Origin: Lysobacter daejeonensis GH1-9
GTDB lineage: Bacteria; Pseudomonadota; Gammaproteobacteria; Xanthomonadales; Xanthomonadaceae
Reading direction: 5' to 3'
Length of the DNA: 64,000 bases
Assembly: GCF_000768355.1 (NCBI RefSeq)
Contig: NZ_AVPU01000014.1
Coordinates: 21,109-85,108, forward strand
In this document: piece after piece, positions 26,296 to 34,406 of the stretch
Numbering within the stretch: position 1 is the stretch's first letter
Layout of the letters: each line of letters starts with the position of its first letter
The notes under the pieces: model-generated
Seen by the model: the letters and a program-made list of their open reading frames with translations, nothing else
What the model was told of the DNA's origin: nothing
Database searches by the model: none
Position numbers and translations under genes: made by a program

Positions 26296-28899
26296 TTAGG
26301 CCTGGACCTTGATGAATGCCGTCACCGCTTCGCGGATGGCAGCGTCATTGTCCAGCGCCCCATGGCTGGTGGCGCGGGCCGCAGGCGTATTGGGCGCCCA
26401 CGCGCCACCGGGCGTGGGCAGTTGGCGCACCATGCTGCCCCACGCGTGCGTGGGCAGCGCGGGCACCAGGTGCTTCTCCATGCCCAGCAATGGCGTTTCC
26501 TCATGATCCTCGAACGAGCGCGCCACCAGGTACAGCAGCGACTTGCCGTACGGTTTGCACGTGGGATCACCGCGCTCGGCCGCATCGGTGAGGTTGGACA
26601 CCAGCACCGGAATGCGGCGTTGGGCGATGTAACCGCCCAGTTGCTGGTCGAACACGTCCAGCCGAACCGCGGGCGCGAGCAGACTGATTGAACGCACGTC
26701 CAGCCCTTGTTGCAGGGCGCGTCCGCCCAGCCACGCGTGCACGATGGCGCCGGCGGAATGCCCGACCAGGTGCAGGCGGATGCGTGGCAGGCTGGCTCGC
26801 AGGTCTTTGCGCTTGAGCCATTCGAACAACTGCGCGACGCCGGCGTTCTTCGCCCCCGACAAGGCATCGGCATTCTGTTTCATCTCGCCCCAGAGCTTGC
26901 CCCCGGGCAAGCGCGCCAGCCCCTCCAGGCGCTCGTCACGCCATTCCTCGAAGCGCTTGCGGAAGCGGTTCCAGCGCTCGCCGCCGGTCTTCTCCGCCTC
27001 ACCCTTCACTGCGTCCTCGAAGATGTTGGACAGCGTGCTGAACGCGTCCGTTTCCCACATCAGGAAGATCGGGAACACGCGTTCGGTGTACAGGTGCGGG
27101 ATCCAGGTGCGTGCCGTGGCGGCCGCGGCGTCCTCGCCGGTGAGCCCGCCGTGTGCATACAGTGCGATGTCCACCGCGTCGGTCTTCTTTAGGCCCCACG
27201 CGCGGCACGCTTCAGGCAAATGGTGTTCCAGCAGCAGGCGCAGGTCGTCGGGGCCGGTGCGGAAACGGCCACGGCGGCTGAGCTGGCCTTCGTTCTCCAT
27301 GTTGATGACGAAGGGCGCGATCTCGTGGTCGGCCAGCGTGGTGTTGTTGGACACCACCGCCGCGCCCGTGCGCGCGTCCAGACGCAACGAAGTTGCACCC
27401 GCCACCGCTTCGTGCTCGACGGTAACCACGCCCAGTTGCACGACCCAGCAGTCCATGGCGTTCTCGATCCAGTCCTCGTAGGTCAGCACGCCAAAACCGC
27501 CGCGCCCCCATTCGCCGCCCCACGAGTTCTGGATGATGAAGCCCTCGCGGGTGTAGCCCACGATGGCAAACGCATGGCCCTGCTCCTGTGAGCCGGTGGC
27601 ATGCTTGATCGTCGGCACCTCGTCCGCACTGGTAGGCGCGGGCAGCGTCATTTGCTGCATCTGGGCGTCCCAGCCCTTGTGGGTGAAGGCGCTGGCGTAT
27701 ACCGCGCCGGCCTCGCTGAGCGCGATGTGGATGTCGCGGATGTTTTCGGGGTCGATGCGGTAATAGGCGCCCAATGGCCGCTTCACCGCGTCCAGCCACC
27801 AGTCGTCCAGTGAGCCGGGCTTCGGACGGGGCATCGTGTTGCGCGGCCACAGGCGCTCGCAGCTGGCGCCATGGCGTGACCAGCCCTTGAGCGCGCCACG
27901 CAGCGAGGAGCCGCTATCGTCTTCCTCGTCGTCCTCGGCCCATTCGTCGTACCGGCGCGCCATGCTGTAGAGCATGTGGCCGGAGATCACCTCGACCGGG
28001 CGCCGGCCCCGATCAAGCAGGTATTCGATCACCGTGGCGAGCGCAAAGCCGGTGCAGGCATTGGTGTCGCCCTGTTGTTTGGTGGGATTGGGGTCCAGCG
28101 GCAACATCACGTCCGCCGGTGCCACGGCGATGCTGGGCCGGTATTCCCAGTCGCGCAGGTCGACAGGGTCGGGGCGGACGTTGCGGCGCTTGGGCAGGCG
28201 GCGACGCAGCGTGCTCAGCGGTGCGAACTCACTGCGGCCCGGAGGCAGCGTGCGCACGCTGGGTGTCGTAACCACGCGAGGCGGGGTATTCGCCCGACCT
28301 TGGGGGCCGCCTTCCTCCTTCGCTTCCGCCGCCAGTTGCGCGTAGGCGGTGGCCAGACGGGCCTCATAGCGGTGGATGGCATGCCCCGGTCCGTTGTAGA
28401 CCGCGGCGAACGTGCGCCAGTCATGCTTGCGCAGCGCCTGCAGGAACGGCGGGCGCGCGACCAGACGGGCAAACACGGAGACCTGCTCGTCCGGGCCGCC
28501 ATGCTGCGCCGCGACAAAGGCCTCGACGGTGTCGTGCCCACAGTAGGGGTAGTTGAAGCCCATGACCTGGAACAGGCCCCAGCTGGCAGATTGCAGCGCC
28601 GCGGCGCGGTCGAGCTGGCAGGCCTGGTCCAGACGCTTCCATTCGCCGGCCTGATTGCGTGCGTATTTGCGCGGATCCCACGCCGCGTGGCTCAGATGTG
28701 GGTGGCTGGCGTCGAACTGGCCACCGGTCAGTCGGTGGAAGGCGTGCCCTTCGAACAGGATCTTGGGCTTGGGGGTCCGGCCACCCACGAAGCCGCGCCC
28801 CGCGGTCTCCACGCGGGCAACGGCCTTCAGTGCGGTCTCGTCGACCTCCAGTGCCTTGGCCAGGTCGGTCCACGCCAGTTCGGAGACATCCCTGTTCAT
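26296..28899 (-). CDS. Muramidase / papain-like protease / serine hydrolase fusion
   Basis: An 867-aa protein with three recognisable parts. Residues 1-190 match the N-acetylmuramidase (DUF3380) family of endolysins, with catalytic Glu31 in ARVETAGRGF and SASWGLFQVMGFNYPYCG. Residues about 240-490 form a C1 papain-type peptidase with Gln275/276 and Cys282 in TKQQGDTNACTGFALATVIE, His442 in GHAFAIVGY and Asn458 in QNSWGGEWG. Residues about 520-867 look like an alpha/beta hydrolase with LVGHSAGAIVHAW (Ser715) and YAHGGLTG. No signal peptide or membrane segment is visible. GGAG lies 8 bases before the ATG. Domain calls are good; the biological role (lytic effector, defence or recycling) is inferred only. 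Confidence 0.85.
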   Translation of the reverse strand: MNRDVSELAWTDLAKALEVDETALKAVARVETAGRGFVGGRTPKPKILFEGHAFHRLTGGQFDASHPHLSHAAWDPRKYARNQAGEWKRLDQACQLDRAAALQSASWGLFQVMGFNYPYCGHDTVEAFVAAQHGGPDEQVSVFARLVARPPFLQALRKHDWRTFAAVYNGPGHAIHRYEARLATAYAQLAAEAKEEGGPQGRANTPPRVVTTPSVRTLPPGRSEFAPLSTLRRRLPKRRNVRPDPVDLRDWEYRPSIAVAPADVMLPLDPNPTKQQGDTNACTGFALATVIEYLLDRGRRPVEVISGHMLYSMARRYDEWAEDDEEDDSGSSLRGALKGWSRHGASCERLWPRNTMPRPKPGSLDDWWLDAVKRPLGAYYRIDPENIRDIHIALSEAGAVYASAFTHKGWDAQMQQMTLPAPTSADEVPTIKHATGSQEQGHAFAIVGYTREGFIIQNSWGGEWGRGGFGVLTYEDWIENAMDCWVVQLGVVTVEHEAVAGATSLRLDARTGAAVVSNNTTLADHEIAPFVINMENEGQLSRRGRFRTGPDDLRLLLEHHLPEACRAWGLKKTDAVDIALYAHGGLTGEDAAAATARTWIPHLYTERVFPIFLMWETDAFSTLSNIFEDAVKGEAEKTGGERWNRFRKRFEEWRDERLEGLARLPGGKLWGEMKQNADALSGAKNAGVAQLFEWLKRKDLRASLPRIRLHLVGHSAGAIVHAWLGGRALQQGLDVRSISLLAPAVRLDVFDQQLGGYIAQRRIPVLVSNLTDAAERGDPTCKPYGKSLLYLVARSFEDHEETPLLGMEKHLVPALPTHAWGSMVRQLPTPGGAWAPNTPAARATSHGALDNDAAIREAVTAFIKVQA

Positions 28900-29150
28900 C
28901 TGAACACTCCATGTGGTCGGTCACGGTGGAGGCACAGCGTGGCATGCCCGTGTCTCGCAGATTGCAACGCCGACGATGCAGGAAACAGGCCACGCATTTC
29001 ACGCCATCCAGCGACCTGTGCGTCTCTTCATTGCAATGTGTGACGGCTGTCAAACGCTCGCCGTGAGGTGCGGCCGGGTTGTGGCATCATCGAAAATCAT
29101 GGCGTGCTCGCTGCGGGCGCGCCCGATCCGGCGATGGCAGACGCGCGGCA

Positions 29151-31526
29151 GTGACGGCATCGGAAACTCTACACATCGTGGGTGCGTGGCCTTGGGGCGG
29201 GCTGGTGGTGACGGGGGCGGTCACGCTGCTCGCGGGCTTCCTTGTCGGCGCATTGCTGCGTCGTAACCGGGTGCACGTGTCCCAGCTGGAAGCCGCGCAT
29301 CGTGCCTTGCTGGAAGCTGACCGTGCGGCGGCTATCGGGCAGGGTGAGCTGACCCAGTCACGTGAGCGGGTCAAGCGCATGGAAGGGCAGCAACGCACCC
29401 TGTTCGTCGACAACCCCGTGCCCATGTGGATCCATTGCCCCACCAAGGGGTGTGTTGTTGCGGCCAACGTGGCGGCGCGCGCTGCGTTTGGATTGACCGA
29501 AGGGGTTGTCTCTCCCGAGGGCACGCCGGCTCATTCGTTGGCGTGGGTGCTGGACACGCTGGCGGCCCGTCGGCAGGAAGAGCGGCTGGGTGGCGAACGA
29601 TGGTCGTTCCCGATGCCGGATGGGCGAATGCTTTCGGCCCAGTTGCAGGTGCGTGACCTTGAGTTTGGCGGTGTGCCATGCCTGTTGGTGACGGCGGTCG
29701 GCGCGGCGGATATGTTGACGGTCGACTCGGCGCCGCTGCGGCATGAGATGGCGCACGAGGGAGGACCGAACTGGGACGACGAGAAACGCCGGTTCGCGAC
29801 CGACCTGCGCCTGTTGCGCCGTGCCGTGGAGACCACCGACAGCGGCATCGTGATCACCGACGCCACGGTGGCCGACCACCCGATCATCTACGTCAACCCT
29901 GCGTTCGAGCGCATCACCGGCTACGCGAGCGACGAGCTGGTGGGGCGCAACTGCCGCTTCCTGCAGGGCACCGACCGCGAGCAGGCGGCCGTGGACGCGA
30001 TCCGGTCCGCTTTGCAGAGCGAACGCGACGTGCGCGTCACCCTGCGCAACTACCGACGCGATGGCAGTCTGTTCTGGAACGACCTGCACCTGACCCCGCT
30101 GCGCGCTCCCGATGGCGTGGTCACGCACCACGTGGCCATCGTCAACGACGTCACCGAGCAGCGGCATTACGAGGACCAGCTGGCCTATCGCGCCACCCAC
30201 GACGACCTGACCGGACTGCCCAACCGTCAGTTGCTGCTGGATCGTCTGGAGCAGGCGATCCGCATGGCGGACCGCAATGGGTCCAGCGTCGCGGTGATGT
30301 TCATTGATCTGGACGACTTCAAGCTCATCAACGACACGTTGGGGCATGCCGCGGGCGACAAGGTGCTGCGCGCGGTGGCGTCGCGCTTGTCCGGGCTGGT
30401 GCGCGATACCGACACCGTGGCGCGATTCGGCGGCGATGAGTTCGTGGTGTTGCTCACCGAGCAGGGCGATGCCACGGCACGCAACGCGGTGATCGAGCGG
30501 GTTACCCATGCCATCTCGCAGCCCATCATCATCGACGGCACGGCCCACGCCATTACCCCCAGCATTGGGCACGCCAGCTATCCGGAATCGGGTTCGTCCG
30601 CGGACATGCTGTTGATGCGCTCGGACATGGCGATGTACCAGGCCAAGCGCCTGGGCCGTAACCGCGCGGTGGGCTATGACGCCAGCTTTGACGCCAACAC
30701 CTCCGAACGCCTGCAGCTGGTCAAGGAACTACGCGAGGCGTTCGAGAACAACGAGTTCGTGCTGGCGTTCCAGCCCGTGTTCCACCGCGACGGTCGCCCG
30801 GTGGCGATGGAAGCGCTGGTGCGCTGGAACCACCCTGAGCAGGGCGAGATCCCGCCAGGCCGCTTCATCACGGTGTGCGAGGAAAGCGGCATGATCGGCG
30901 AGCTGGGCCGCCGGGTGCTGACCATGGCCGCGCAGCACCACAAGCGCCTTTCGGCCCTCGGGTTGGGTGAGTTCCGCATCGCGGTCAACGTGTCGGCCGC
31001 GCAGTTCGCCGAGTCGCTGTACGAGGACGTGCAGCAGGCGATGGCAACCTACGGCCTGCGTCCCGGCGCGCTTGAGCTGGAGCTGACCGAGTCCATGATC
31101 ATGGACAACCCCGAGCACGCGATCGCGACGATGGAGGCGCTGACGCACTTGGGCGTGAGTATCGCGGTGGACGACTTTGGCACCGGCTATTCGAGCCTGG
31201 CCTACCTCAAGCGCCTGCCGATTCGCCGCCTCAAGATCGACCGCTCCTTCGTGCGCGACCTCGCGGAGAACTCCAGCGACCGCTCCATCTGCCAGTCCGT
31301 GATCGCACTGGCGAAGGCGCTGGAGCTGGAAACCGTGGCCGAGGGCGTGGAGACCGCTGCCCAGCGTGACTGGCTGGCGGAACACGGCGTGGACGAATTG
31401 CAGGGGTATTACCTGGGCCGCCCGACGCGTTTCGAGGGCGCGGTGGCTTTGATGGTCAAGGCGCTGCCCGCAGACCACCCAGTGGTGGCCAGGCTGACCC
31501 AGCCCATGGCGGCGGGCGTGGCCTAA
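29151..31526 (+). CDS. LOV-PAS cyclic-di-GMP enzyme (GGDEF-EAL)
   Basis: A protein of about 791 residues from GTG 29151 (a TTG at 29079 is also open). One membrane helix near residue 20 is followed by a coil and a first PAS-like domain, then a second PAS domain with the LOV flavin motif GRNCRFLQG (Cys about 268), LRNYRRDGSLFWNDLHLTPL and VTHHVAIVNDVTE. Next come GGDEF (RFGGDEF about 427, with RDTD as inhibitory site) and EAL (MEALVRWNHPEQG about 554, DDFGTGYSSL, VAEGVET). All catalytic motifs are intact. The domain set predicts blue-light control of cyclic-di-GMP. The Gln usually found in the last LOV strand is Val here. Confidence 0.88.
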   Translation: MTASETLHIVGAWPWGGLVVTGAVTLLAGFLVGALLRRNRVHVSQLEAAHRALLEADRAAAIGQGELTQSRERVKRMEGQQRTLFVDNPVPMWIHCPTKGCVVAANVAARAAFGLTEGVVSPEGTPAHSLAWVLDTLAARRQEERLGGERWSFPMPDGRMLSAQLQVRDLEFGGVPCLLVTAVGAADMLTVDSAPLRHEMAHEGGPNWDDEKRRFATDLRLLRRAVETTDSGIVITDATVADHPIIYVNPAFERITGYASDELVGRNCRFLQGTDREQAAVDAIRSALQSERDVRVTLRNYRRDGSLFWNDLHLTPLRAPDGVVTHHVAIVNDVTEQRHYEDQLAYRATHDDLTGLPNRQLLLDRLEQAIRMADRNGSSVAVMFIDLDDFKLINDTLGHAAGDKVLRAVASRLSGLVRDTDTVARFGGDEFVVLLTEQGDATARNAVIERVTHAISQPIIIDGTAHAITPSIGHASYPESGSSADMLLMRSDMAMYQAKRLGRNRAVGYDASFDANTSERLQLVKELREAFENNEFVLAFQPVFHRDGRPVAMEALVRWNHPEQGEIPPGRFITVCEESGMIGELGRRVLTMAAQHHKRLSALGLGEFRIAVNVSAAQFAESLYEDVQQAMATYGLRPGALELELTESMIMDNPEHAIATMEALTHLGVSIAVDDFGTGYSSLAYLKRLPIRRLKIDRSFVRDLAENSSDRSICQSVIALAKALELETVAEGVETAAQRDWLAEHGVDELQGYYLGRPTRFEGAVALMVKALPADHPVVARLTQPMAAGVA

Positions 31527-31532
31527 GCCGGG

Positions 31533-31955
31533 TTAGCGGACGACGGTCACCGGGATCGGGCTTTCGGCGATCACCTTGGTCGCCACCGAGCCGAGGAACA
31601 CGCTGGCCAGTGCGGTGTGGCCGCGCGAACCCATCACGATCAGGTCCGCCTTCAGGTCCTTGGCCGCCTTGACGATGGTGGGGGCTGGGGTGCCCACGCG
31701 CATGTCTTCCTTGAAGGTGATCTTGGCCCGGTTGAGTGCGGCCCGCGCCTGGCGCGTGGCGTAGGCGGCGTTGTCGGCGTGGTACTTCTCAACGCCTTGG
31801 GCGCCCAGTGAAACCGCGACGCTGCGCAGCAGGGGCTCGTCCGCGAACAGCAGCGTGACCTTGGGCGGTTTGGCCATGCTCGCGGCCAGCTTGGCGACAT
31901 GCTTGACGGCGCGGGTAGCGACGGCGCTGCCGTCAACGGCGAGAAGAATGTGCAT
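31533..31955 (-). CDS. Universal stress protein (UspA family)
   Basis: A 140-aa cytoplasmic protein of the ATP-binding Usp class. It starts MHILLAVDGSAVATRAVKHV, with AGGAG 6 bases before ATG 31955; the longer open frame is not family-like. The C-terminal nucleotide loop MGSRGHTALASVFLGSVATK follows the G-x2-G-x9-G-S pattern, and ESPIPVTVVR ends the fold. Length is typical. It converges with the LOV protein gene with a 6-base gap. Usp proteins support survival under stress; the specific trigger is unknown. Confidence 0.92.
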   Translation of the reverse strand: MHILLAVDGSAVATRAVKHVAKLAASMAKPPKVTLLFADEPLLRSVAVSLGAQGVEKYHADNAAYATRQARAALNRAKITFKEDMRVGTPAPTIVKAAKDLKADLIVMGSRGHTALASVFLGSVATKVIAESPIPVTVVR

Positions 31956-32062
31956 GTCGGCTCCTGGTCGAAAAGGGCGTGCGGGGCCCGGTACGGCCAG
32001 CTTAGCGCCGTGGCGCGACGGCCGTTTGACTGGCGTCAATCGGGCAACACACGACGCCTGAC

Positions 32063-32917
32063 TTATTCGAGCTGCGCGCGGGCAAATGCCGCGTCCAGTG
32101 CATCCATCGCGTCCAGCGGTTTGAGCGCGCCGGCGACCTCATAGGCCTGGGCCGCCTCGGCTTCCTCCTTGTCGCCATGCAGGAGCAGCAGCAGGTTGCC
32201 GTGTTCGATATTGGCAATCGGGACCTGGGGCGTCAGGCGCAACGCAGTGCTCATGTGCTTCTTCGCCTCGCTGGCCTTGGCGCCGTAGGTCACGCCGCCG
32301 ATCATGCTGCCGACCTTGCCGATGATCTCGCCGTGGTACAGCGCCATGGCGGTGTGCGCCTCGGCGTGATTGGGGGCCAGTTCGAGCGTGGCTTCGAGCG
32401 CGGCGCGCACCTTGCCGGCAATGCCGGCCTTGAGGGCTTTCACGATGCTGATGCACTGGCTGTAACGGCCCAGCGCGAAGGCATGGCGGAAATGGCTGTT
32501 GGCCTCGTCAGGCAACGCCTTGACCGCGGCCTCCGCCAGCTTGGCCGCCTGTTCGAAACGCTTGAGCTTCTCGGCGTCGTCGTCGACCAGATGCGTGGCG
32601 TGGATGCCGATGGCCTTGACCGCCACCGACGCACCCACGGGGCCCAGCGCGACGCCAGCGTCGTAGGCCGCCTTGAAGTCGCCTTCGTGGAACGAGCGCC
32701 AGGCATCCTGCAGCGCAGCGGCCAGGGCGTCCGCATCAAGGCCCTTGGGCGCCTGCTTGCCGGCGGCTGCGATTAGGGCGGCGGCCCGCTTCTTGTCGGG
32801 ATAGGGTTCCTGGTCGCCGGCGTGGAGCTTGGACCACGCCTTCTTCAACGCATCGCCCTCGAAGGAAAAGCCCTGCATGTCCTTGGGAAGTGCTGCCCAC
32901 GATGCCTTGCCTGCCAT
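32063..32917 (-). CDS. Hypothetical helical-repeat (TPR-like) protein
   Basis: A 284-aa protein from ATG 32917, chosen because GAGGG lies 8 bases upstream. Alternating helices with Ala/Leu pattern run through residues 70-284, and ANSHFRHAFALGRYSQCISI and APNHAEAHTAMALYHGEII fit tetratricopeptide-type helical hairpins. The first 50 residues (SFEGDALKKAWSKLHAGDQE) form a separate cap. No signal peptide. Similar Xanthomonadaceae proteins lack known function. It is followed by usp on the same strand but with a 107-base gap. Confidence 0.72.
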   Translation of the reverse strand: MAGKASWAALPKDMQGFSFEGDALKKAWSKLHAGDQEPYPDKKRAAALIAAAGKQAPKGLDADALAAALQDAWRSFHEGDFKAAYDAGVALGPVGASVAVKAIGIHATHLVDDDAEKLKRFEQAAKLAEAAVKALPDEANSHFRHAFALGRYSQCISIVKALKAGIAGKVRAALEATLELAPNHAEAHTAMALYHGEIIGKVGSMIGGVTYGAKASEAKKHMSTALRLTPQVPIANIEHGNLLLLLHGDKEEAEAAQAYEVAGALKPLDAMDALDAAFARAQLE

Positions 32918-33081
32918 GACCTGTCCCTCGCTCCAGTGAAGCCCCAGCATCCCCAAAATCTCCTGTGCTGGCAATTGCTTGGGGGAGGGGGAAGGGCGGC
33001 CCGATAGTGTGTTTGCTCGGTTGGCGACCGCCACAGTAGCCTGCGGAACCGGTATGCCAACCGGTCAAGGGAGCCCTGTCC

Positions 33082-33282
33082 ATGGCCGCCAGTACGCGTC
33101 GAACCCCGCGGTCCAAACAGACCACGTTTCGCCACCTTTGGCTGGCGGGACTCGGTCTGGCAGCGGTGGTCCGCCGTGAGGCGATGGCACTTCCGCAGCG
33201 CGTGTTGGCAGGCGGGAGGCACTGGAAGGACGAAGCGAACAGGCGGCGCCCCGGGGGCGGGGGGCGTCGCGACGGCGACTGA
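33082..33282 (+). CDS. Small phasin-like protein
   Basis: A 66-aa ORF with AAGGGAG 9 bases before ATG. After a basic N-terminus it has RHLWLAGLGLAAVVRREAM, which resembles the first helix of phasins (compare IWLAGMGAFGRAQSEG in the phasin at 37694). The tail is basic and glycine-rich. It lies alone on the plus strand, convergent with the TetR gene. It may be a short granule-associated protein; the similarity is by eye only. Confidence 0.5.
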   Translation: MAASTRRTPRSKQTTFRHLWLAGLGLAAVVRREAMALPQRVLAGGRHWKDEANRRRPGGGGRRDGD

Positions 33283-33288
33283 GCGGCG

Positions 33289-33915
33289 TCAGTCGCGGTA
33301 AGCGCGGGTGAGTGTGTGCAGGTGCATCCGCTCGGCATCACGCAGGAACGGCGCGATCAGCATCATCACCTGCACGATGCCCTGGCGGATCGCGACGTGC
33401 TCGTCCTTGTCGCCGCGGGCCGCCGAATAGTTGAGCCAGAAGGTGGCAATCAGCAGCACGTTGGTCGCCGTGGCCGCCAGCTCCTCGGCCGAGCCGCGCA
33501 TCACCCCGGCTTTTGACAGGCCGCGAATGACCAGGTGCGCCTGCTCGTCGGCGCGCTTGAGGATGCGGGCGAACCGCAGGCGGAGCCGCCGGTTGCGGCT
33601 CAGTATCTCGACCAGATCCCGGTGCAGGAAGCGGTAGTCCCAGATGCACTCGAACACCATGTGCAGCTGCAACCAGACGTCTTCCAGCCCTGGCAATCGC
33701 CCCTCGGGCGCACCCAGCGCGCTGTCCATGCGCTCCTCGAAGCGCGCGAACAGCTGCTCGATGATGTCGTCCTTGTTGCGGAAGTGGTAGTACAGGTTGC
33801 CAGGGCTGATCTCCAGCTCGTCTGCGATGTGGTTGGTGGTAACGTTGGGCTCGCCTTGGGCGTTGAACATGCTCAACGCCATATCGAGGATCTTCTGGCG
33901 CGTGTCCCTGGCCAC
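33289..33915 (-). CDS. TetR-family regulator next to lipid genes
   Basis: A 208-aa regulator. Residues 1-50 form a TetR helix-turn-helix: RQKILDMALSMFNAQGEPNV then TTNHIADELEISPGNLYYHF. The C-terminal ligand domain is helical (LEDVWLQLHMVFECIWDYRF). Its 28-base gap to the acyl-CoA-binding protein gene upstream on the same strand, and the divergent acyl-CoA reductase just beyond, suggest it responds to fatty acyl-CoA and controls this set. Target and ligand are inferences from context. Confidence 0.88.
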   Translation of the reverse strand: MARDTRQKILDMALSMFNAQGEPNVTTNHIADELEISPGNLYYHFRNKDDIIEQLFARFEERMDSALGAPEGRLPGLEDVWLQLHMVFECIWDYRFLHRDLVEILSRNRRLRLRFARILKRADEQAHLVIRGLSKAGVMRGSAEELAATATNVLLIATFWLNYSAARGDKDEHVAIRQGIVQVMMLIAPFLRDAERMHLHTLTRAYRD

Positions 33916-33943
33916 TAAGGCAACGTCCTCTGCGGGTGCGGCG

Positions 33944-34201
33944 TCAGCCGCGTAGTTTCTTCACCAGGTCGACGTACTTCTTCATGGCGTCTGCCTGGGG
34001 TGTGCCCTGGAGCTTGGACCAGGCCTCGTATTTGGCGGTGCCCACGAAATCGAAGAAACCGGGCTTGGGTCCGCTCACATCGCCTTCGGCCCCCTGCTTG
34101 TACAGCGCGTACAGGCGCAGCAGGGTGTCGTTGTCCGGGCGCTCGGCGAGTCCCTTGATGTCTTCGGCGGCTTGCTTGAATGCAGTTTGCAGGTCCGGCA
34201 T
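33944..34201 (-). CDS. Acyl-CoA-binding protein
   Basis: An 85-aa four-helix acyl-CoA-binding protein. ATG 34201 has GGAGG 5 bases upstream. The family signatures are DLQTAFKQAAEDIKGL, LLRLYALYKQGAEGDVSGPK (the acyl-CoA-contacting YxLYKQ motif) and AKYEAWSKLQGTPQADAMKK. ACBPs are mainly eukaryotic but occur in some bacteria, where they buffer long-chain acyl-CoA. The divergent fatty acyl-CoA reductase 205 bases away is an obvious consumer of the bound ligand. Confidence 0.95.
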   Translation of the reverse strand: MPDLQTAFKQAAEDIKGLAERPDNDTLLRLYALYKQGAEGDVSGPKPGFFDFVGTAKYEAWSKLQGTPQADAMKKYVDLVKKLRG

Positions 34202-34406
34202 GGGGCCCTCCCAGGCGCCACGAAGCAGTGGGGTCATCACACCATGCAGGTGGGGGGTGGTCAATACGGCGGGGAATTGTGGGCGCGTCGCCACTCTGGC
34301 AACGTAGGCGCGACGGCGCCGTGCGTGCCAGCGGGTCCGGGCCGGCGCCGGGCGCGCAAGCCGAATCCGCGATGGAGTGCGCCGGGACCACAACCAGGAG
34401 AGGGGC

